From: Lepas anatifera
Lineage: Eukaryota > Arthropoda > Thecostraca > Lepadidae
Reading direction: 5' to 3'
NCBI GenBank assembly: GCA_034440635.1
Contig: JAOTON010001272.1
Coordinates: forward strand, 248,001-312,000
Length of the DNA: 64,000 nucleotides
Under the pieces are notes generated by a model, which saw only the letters and a list, made by a program, of their open reading frames with translations, ran no database searches and was not told the origin of the DNA. Below are positions 58,047-64,000 of the stretch, one piece after another (position 1 is the stretch's first letter; each line of letters begins with the position of its first letter). The position numbers were made by a program, and so were the translations under genes.

Positions 58047-61000
58047 CAGTGGCATAGCCAGGATTCGGCCAAGGAGGGGTCCGACTACCGTCGGGGGCCC
58101 CAGACCGGGGGTCCCCTTAGTAACCGGGGCCCATCTCCTATATCTTTTGTATAGTATTTTAACATTCACACGAAGGAAATTTTGTTGTGCCTTTTTAAGC
58201 ATTTATTCTTATTTTGTTTATAGCTTGATTTTTTCGATCCGACCAAATGTTGGCAAACTAAGGTCACCAAATATTAAGGATGGCCCATACCTTATATTGT
58301 AGCGTGGCTATAATAACGGTTTTGTGCCATATTTCGGGAAGTTCAATGTTGATGCGCGCATGATGTTACACCCGAGTCTATCTCAATTCACTCTGGTAAT
58401 CAGACATGAAGTTATTGAAGGTCAGTCGTTTTGAGTACGTAGAAATTATCTTCTACGGGAAATGATTAGCAATTATTTCCCAGTGTCAAATCCATGAACT
58501 CTTTAATCAGGAAATTTCAAAAGAAACGGAAAAAAACAAAAATACAAAGGACATGTAGTGTGTCCCGAACGTTACATAACCTCTATTCCGTCGATAGATC
58601 CTGTTGAGATCCAGTTACTTTCTTACCCTTGCTATCTTGTAAGCGAACAAACTACCAAGACAAAAGGCGCCTGAGATATCTATCGCCTTGGATCTCTCTG
58701 TCATTGTTATTTTTAACCTTTCATACCTATTTTTCCTTTGAGGATTATGCTCATCGATTTCTGTCATTACCCTTGTTTGTCTGGTTTCCTACGAAAATAT
58801 TTGAAGGTTGTTTATTTCAGAATATTTAGGAATGTAGTTATTGGTGTTAAGCTAATAGATTAAAAATTGACTGAAGTGCCAAATTCTCTGTTCGATTTGC
58901 TCTTATGGTAAAATTAGTTTAATTTTTGCCTTTCCTTCGATAATGTTGCCTGATGGACATGTTTCAATTTGTCTTTTTTTAGTACGCAATAAGGGTAGAT
59001 ACATTTTTTCCGAGGCATATGATTTTGAAAATTTTTATTCGAGCTCTGGGGCCACCTAAGAGCAACACTTGGCGGCACTCACAAAGCTAATTTTCGGCCG
59101 CTCTCCTGATTAGATCTCAGGGGGTCTCTGGGACCGATTTACGGCGCCTCTTGATCAAAACTGGGGGCCCCTGAGAATCTCTCGGGGCTCCTGAGATAAG
59201 TTATTCGGCAGCACCTCTGAGACTAATTATTGCCCCCTCCAGATTTACTCTGGAGGGAGGGGGGCTGAGACTGACAATCGTGGCCATCCAGATTAGCTCT
59301 TGGGGTCCCCTGAGGCTGTCTTTGGGGTGGGGGAGGGGGACTGGGAATGACTTCCAACAGCCCTCTGAGACTTACTCTATGGCGCCCCTAAGACAAACAC
59401 CCCCAAAGGGGGGTGGAATCACCTCTGAGACTGAGTCTTTGGCGTTCCTGAGACTGACCCTCGGAGGCCCCCCTGAAATAGACTTTTGCGAGGCCCTGAG
59501 AACCACTCTCTGGGGGCCCTGAGACTAGGTCGCCCCCCACCTTCCCTGAGACAGACTCCCGGGGCCCCTGATACCGACTTTTGGGGCCCCTGAGACCAAC
59601 CCTCTGGGGGCCCCCGAAATCTGCTTTCGGGGGGCCTTGAGACTGACTCTCAGGGCGGGGGCCTTAAGGCCGACTCGGGACGCCCTGAGAACAAATCTTC
59701 AGGGGCCCCTGAGACTGACTCTGGGGGCCCCGTGATCAGAGAATTCTTTGCAGTGGTTCAGATTGGCCCAAGGGGGTCTGCGGACGCCTAGGGCCCCCTT
59801 GGCTACACCACTGCATCCACACTTTCGGGGGCCCTCCGAAATCACCATTTGGAGGCCCCTAAAATAATTTCTCCCCCAGACCAATACTCCGGAGCCCCTT
59901 GATACTAATGCCCGGGGGCTTCTAAGACCAAGCTCGGAGTGCCACTTAGATCAGGCTCAGGGGCACCCTTAGACCCATGCACGCGCTTTTCTCGGGAGTA
60001 ACTTGACACCGATGTTCAAGGGCCCTCAAGATCAATATTTTGAGGCCCCCCCCGAGACTAATGCTCGGTACTCTGGAGTCCCTCAATACCAATACTCGGG
60101 GGTCCTGAACCCAGGCTTGGGGGCCCCTGAGACCAAACTCTGCGTCCATGAGATCAATGCTTGTGCCTCACTCGCGAGTTCCTCGATATCAATAGTCGGG
60201 AACACCCCGAGGGGGCCCTGAACCCCTGAGACCAAGCTTGAGGGGACCCTGAGACCAAGCCCGGATGCTCCCTGGGACCAAGCTCGAGGGCCCCCTGACA
60301 CCAAGCTCGGGGGTTCCCTGAGACCAAGCTCGAGACCCCGTGAGACCAAGATCAAAAGGCCCATGAGACCAAACATCGAAAGGTCCATGAGACCAAGCTC
60401 GGTTGTCCCCTGAGACCAAGTTCGGGGGCCCCTGAGACCAAGCTCAGGGGCCCCCGAGATCAATGTTCCGTATTCCAGATCCCTCGATACCGATGATCGG
60501 GGGCCCCTGAGACCAAGCTCGGAAAGCCCGTGAGACCAAGCTAGGGGGCCCTGAGACCAAGCTCAGGGGCCCCCGAGATCAATGTTCGGTATTCCAGAGC
60601 CCTCGATACCGATGATCGGGGGTCCCCTGAGACCAAGATCGGGAGCCCCCTGAGACCAAGATCAGGGGTTCCCGAGACCAATGCTGGTATTTTCCAGTGC
60701 ATACGGTCAGCCTTATGCATCAGATACCCTCGGATGCCCCCTGAGACCAGGCTCGAGGGCCCCTGACACTAAGCTCGGAGAGAGGGGGCCTGAGACCAAT
60801 CTTGGGGGCACCCCTGAGACCAAGCTCGGGGGTCCCCTGAGACTAAGCTCGGGGACCCTGAGACCAAGCTCGGGGCCCCTGAGACCAAGCTCGGGGGCCC
60901 TGAAACCAAGCTCGGGGCCCCTGAGACCAAAATCGAAAGGCCCGTGAGACCAAGATCGAAAGGCCCGTGAGACCGAGCTCAGGGGAGGGGCCTTGAGACC

Positions 61001-61103
61001 AAGCTCAGGGGGCCCCGAGATCAATGGTCGTGTTTTTAGTGCATAAGGTCAGCCCAAGGGGGTCCGCGGACCCCAGGGACCCCCTCCCCTGGCTACGCCA
61101 CTG
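58047..61103. mobile_element. hAT-type element (3.06 kb), non-autonomous, 8-bp target duplication
   Basis: Ends CAGTGGCATAGCCAGG and, inverted, CAGTGGCGTAGCCAGG. Exact duplication TCAGAACA at 58039-58046 and 61104-61111. The interior is an AT-rich 0.8 kb (58200-59040) followed by about 2 kb of degenerate repeats. An internal end-like CTTGGCTACACCACTG at 59800 suggests that an internal copy of the terminus was captured. Confidence 0.93.
59050..61080. repeat. Degenerate CCCTGAGACCAAGCTCGGGG minisatellite
   Basis: Units of roughly 25-30 bp (commonest word CCCCTGAGACCAAGCTCGGG) are most regular at 60210-61020 and decay toward the left, where GAGACTGACTCT variants dominate. Frames on both strands are by-products. 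Confidence 0.85.
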
Positions 61104-61111
61104 TCAGAACA

Positions 61112-61700
61112 TCTCAAGGGGCCCATTCAAGCTAAGTGGTCAGAGGCTGTAAAGCCTTATAGGGGGTCCCCAGACCATCTCAGGGGCTCTCAGTTCAACA
61201 CAGAGGCCAATATTAGGTCTGATGACCAGATAAGCTTAAGGGCCCGGATCATCCAGGGGCCCCTTGTCGGCATATATGGGGTTTCAGAACAGTTCAGGGT
61301 TTCAATTAAAGCTTACAATCCAATTTCAAGGCAGGGGCCCTATTACTGTGCAGGGGCCTCAGATAAGTTTAGGATCTTCTGTGCATCACAGGGGATCCAG
61401 ATTAGCACAAGGGACAATATTAACTTTACGGTCCCAGCTCAGCTCAGGGGCCCCTTAGGTCGGTGGATATAGGGCCTGGCCAACTCACAGGGCCCTGTTC
61501 AAGGTCACGGCTCCTAGCTCAGTTTAGGCATCCTAGAACAGTTCATGCTGCCCAAACCACCTCAGGGGCGCTCAGTTCAGCTCAAGGGGCCCAGATTAGC
61601 TCGTATGGCATCAGAGACCAGTTCAGGGGCCCAAGAAGCTCAGGGGACCTTAAAATAGACTCATAGGACCTCAACTTAGTTTAGGGATACAGGTAAGTTT
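61112..61700. repeat. Degenerate CAGCTCAGGGGCC array, last part
   Basis: Continues the array of the outer hAT element after the nested 3.06-kb element, with words such as CAGCTCAGCTCAGGGGCCC and AGATTAGC. Confidence 0.6.
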
Positions 61701-62759
61701 AACGGAGTTCCGGGGCAAGCTATCGGGCCAGTTAGAGTTTCTTGCTTGATATTATAGTTCTTGATATTCTTATCTCCGTTGCGGGGGGCCCATCACTAAA
61801 AAGTGGGGGGCCAGTGGCCCCCTGGCCCCCCGGTTCCTACGCCTATGAGGTCAGCAGAAGTCCTGGAAGGTTCCATAGACTTACAACAGGGTACTGTACA
61901 TTTTCCCCTCTATATTTTTACCCAGTGGAGCTAGAAAAATATTTAGACATCATTAGATTCCTCTCATCGTGGCAAAGAGAATGATGTATAGTATGAACTT
62001 GCTAGGTCAAATAGTGAAAATGACCTGACATCGAGCTAGGTCAGGGTCACAAGGTGATCTGGTATGGTCATGTTGCATATCAATCAGCTCCCCGTGACAA
62101 GAGAAGCAAAATGAAAGCAAAATGGAAGCTTTATCTAAACTCTGTGTGAATGTATTGGAACAATGGTAACTGCATGCTCATGTGACTTCACATGACCTAT
62201 GAGAGGTCAGATGGCCAAAAGCTCAATCTTATGATCAATATTGTGGTAAGAATATCCGGTTTGAGGATTTTCAAGTTGATCTATCCAGAATTTAATGAAA
62301 ACGATCATTTTTATTTCTTACCATAAACTTTTAAGGGGGTGACCAAAAAGTTGACCGCATCTTAGGTCAACAATATGAAAATTCCAAGATAGCAGATTTA
62401 TAGGCCCTAATGACCTGGTTATATTATGGAAGTTTGAAACTGATCGGTTGGCAGATGTGCCTTAGGCGCCAATTCAAACTCGTGATTCTGGCTTTTGAGG
62501 TCGGGTCGTTTGACCTTGAATAACTCGTTGAACTGACACGACCTGACCTAAAATATTCGTCAGATGCGTAAAATAGATAAGGGATAAGGTGCTGTGAGTT
62601 ACGTTGTACTGCGTCTCTTCGTTTCTGCGTTATCCGGGTAAAACTAGGAGAGGGGGGCGAATTTCGCCCCCAGCGGAGCCCGTGTTAAAAATGTTCCTCA
62701 GCGGCCCACAGTTCTGATGCAAGCCGACTTGAGCAGAAATCTCAGGAAGTAATTTGAAG

Positions 62760-63141
62760 AGGTTACTATGGGAAAAAGTTACTCTCCTCTTGTGCCAGAG
62801 ATTTATAGGGGCATGTGGGAAGATGACCTACACCAACTGGCCACAACCTTCGAGGGTACAGTCGTCCAGCGCTGCCGCTACGAAGATGACTACCTTGTGT
62901 TGTTTGAAGGTAGTGATGAGGTTTTGCAAATATGGGTGGAAACTCTGAACACAAAGGATAGCAACACAGAGTGACGTTGGAAGTATTAGAAGCTGGACAA
63001 CTCTTATTCCTAGACATTTACATCGCAAGAACTGAGATCAAGCTCATCAGCAAATTATACCGCAAAGCATACGCTACTAACCAAGCTGTGCCATCCACTT
63101 CTTACGTTGAGGCCCACTATCTTACATCAGCGATACGATGA
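62760..63141 (+). pseudogene. Penelope-like reverse transcriptase fragment
   Basis: The plus-strand frame at 62768-62974 contains RCRYEDDYLVLFEGSDEVL, with the YxDD catalytic box, and after a frameshift near 62968 continues VLEAGQLLFLDIYIARTEIK and KLYRKAYATNQAVPSTS to TGA at 63139. The LFLD then KLYRK order after the YxDD box is characteristic of Penelope-like elements and differs from the LINE fragments elsewhere in the window. Only the palm-to-thumb part is left; no GIY-YIG endonuclease is seen. Confidence 0.8.
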
Positions 63142-63294
63142 GACACTATAACTGCGTACAGATAGGGTAACATCATCCGAGACCGAGAAAGGAGCTCCAG
63201 TTTATCCTTAGAAAGTATCTAAAACATAGCTACCCAAGGACTGTAGGTCACTCTAAGAGCACCAGTGCCATGAAAAATTTGAAGCCTAGCCCTC

Positions 63295-64000
63295 AAACTA
63301 CCAGGGGGCATCGATGCCCCCAAAGTTTTTTTCCGAATAGCAGAAAAACAACGAGGTGCAGCACCACAGTTGAGGGGTCTACCTCTTACCCCATTACTTT
63401 CCCACCATCCCTTAATTCCTATCCTGGACCACACTAGGTCAGGTCATAAGGCGAGGCCAAACAAGGTCCCGTTACTTCAACCTTTGAGTTCTTCCATAGC
63501 CACATTTCTAGGCTGATAAACTTAAAACTTTCTACAGCGGATGACCTTTTGAGGGTCAAAAAATGCTTATTCCGGATTTTTCAATTTATGACCTGAGGTC
63601 AGGTCATGAGGTGACCTCTCCTCGCGAAAAAGCATGGGAAAAGTTGTCTTATGATCTAAAGGTCACAAAAATGATTGCAAATGCCCAGATTTTTCAGAAA
63701 ATCATTCTTCGTCAACCTTTCACGGATCTCAGGGGAAATATTTGCCCTTTAAGTTATCTGGAAGTCATCACAGGTCACGGGGTCAGAAACAGTATTTCGA
63801 GGATACTTGTTTACCTTATTAAGCTAGAGCGTTGAATTAAACATCATCGTGTATGTCACGTCCCTATGTTTCATTTGACATACGGCAAGGTTAATTTCTC
63901 ACCTTCCATGACCTCAGGTCATGTAAGGTCAAGAGATGTTCTCTGGAGTTCAAACAACTGGTGGAAGGTCAATGTGAGCCGCAAAATGCTGGAAAAAGCC
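63295..64000. repeat. AGGTCA-rich TTAA-family fragment, cut by the window edge
   Basis: A GC-rich stem-like GGGGGCATCGATGCCCCC at 63304 is followed by dense AGGTCA motifs (AGGTCAGGTCATAAGG near 63437, GAGGTCAGGTCATGAGG near 63595, CTCAGGTCATGTAAGGTCA near 63912). The layout resembles copy 1 at 40426. The end is not in the window. Confidence 0.55.

Larger units (their letters stand above)
52972..61847. mobile_element. hAT-type element (8.9 kb with nested insertions), 8-bp target duplication
   Basis: Ends CAGGGGCGTAGGAA and, inverted, CATAGGCGTAGGAA, each next to GTGGGGGGCC. Exact duplication AGGTCAGC at 52964-52971 and 61848-61855. Own interior: an AT-rich 5' part, a SINE insertion, and a degenerate CAGCTCAGGGGCCC-type array (53980-54279, 57660-58046, 61104-61700) interrupted by two younger elements. 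No transposase was seen. Confidence 0.9.
52785..62684. mobile_element. TTAA-family element split by nested insertions
   Basis: The left part (about 52785-52971) has the family GC-rich end (GACGCGCCCCACTGTGGG) and TTTCGAAGGCTCTTG at 52899. The right part (61848-62684) has AGGTCA motifs and ends GGGGGCGAATTTCGCCCCC then CGGAGCCCGTG at TTAA 62685-62688. The left TTAA is decayed. Without the insertion it would be about 1.0 kb, the usual size for the family. Confidence 0.65.

Noticed and set aside
60083..60463. Open frames rich in Gly, Leu, Ser and Arg
   Set aside because: They arise from the degenerate hAT-borne minisatellite; frames are open on both strands.

Overview
The window looks like gene-poor DNA from an invertebrate animal genome. 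The signs are tRNA-derived SINEs, non-LTR retrotransposon and Penelope-like reverse transcriptase relics, a Tc1/mariner transposase, hAT-type elements with 8-bp target duplications, many elements inserted at TTAA, intron-exon structure with pyrimidine-rich 3' splice sites, and no bacterial gene organisation. I cannot name the species. Most open reading frames here are chance or transposon relics. The only host-like coding sequence I can support is three 3'-terminal exons: 3745-3846, and a duplicated pair at 22128-22491 and 25931-26294.

Layout, left half. 1-4,290 is mostly unique sequence with one terminal exon. 4,735-6,230 is a LINE on the minus strand. 9.7-10.2 kb holds a small MITE and a dense CAGCGTA motif cluster. 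10,775-15,183 is a large fold-back (inverted repeat) with a nearly complete mariner in its left arm, followed by a 48-bp and then a 58-bp tandem array and a tRNA-like SINE head. 17,375-20,235 is a second fold-back element with a TTAA element sitting in its loop. 21,095-30,100 is an interrupted tandem duplication carrying the two copies of the unknown exon. Copy B was later hit by a hAT MITE and by a LINE, and the LINE was itself hit by a TTAA element. 30,499-33,816 is a hAT-type element with repeated internal ends.

Layout, right half. 35.8-36.4 kb is another LINE relic. 40,422-43,539 is a chain of TTAA-inserting elements, including two ~1.2-kb copies in inverted orientation. 43.9-44.2 kb is a tRNA-headed SINE, 45,499-46,373 another TTAA element, 47,686-47,973 a clean hAT MITE, 49,435-49,665 a 23-bp tandem array and 50,272-50,931 a LINE 3' end. 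52.8-62.7 kb is a deep nest: a TTAA element split by an 8.9-kb hAT-type element, which is in turn split by a 3.4-kb CACTG-ended element and a 3.06-kb hAT-type element. A Penelope-like reverse transcriptase fragment follows at 62.7-63.1 kb.

The main themes are precise nested insertion, which gives a readable relative chronology, and spread of AGGTCA-type half-sites (the nuclear-receptor motif) inside the TTAA-inserting families. I do not see a complete host gene, a CRISPR array or a prokaryotic-type system. Family assignments are from termini, target duplications and motifs read by eye, not from database searches.
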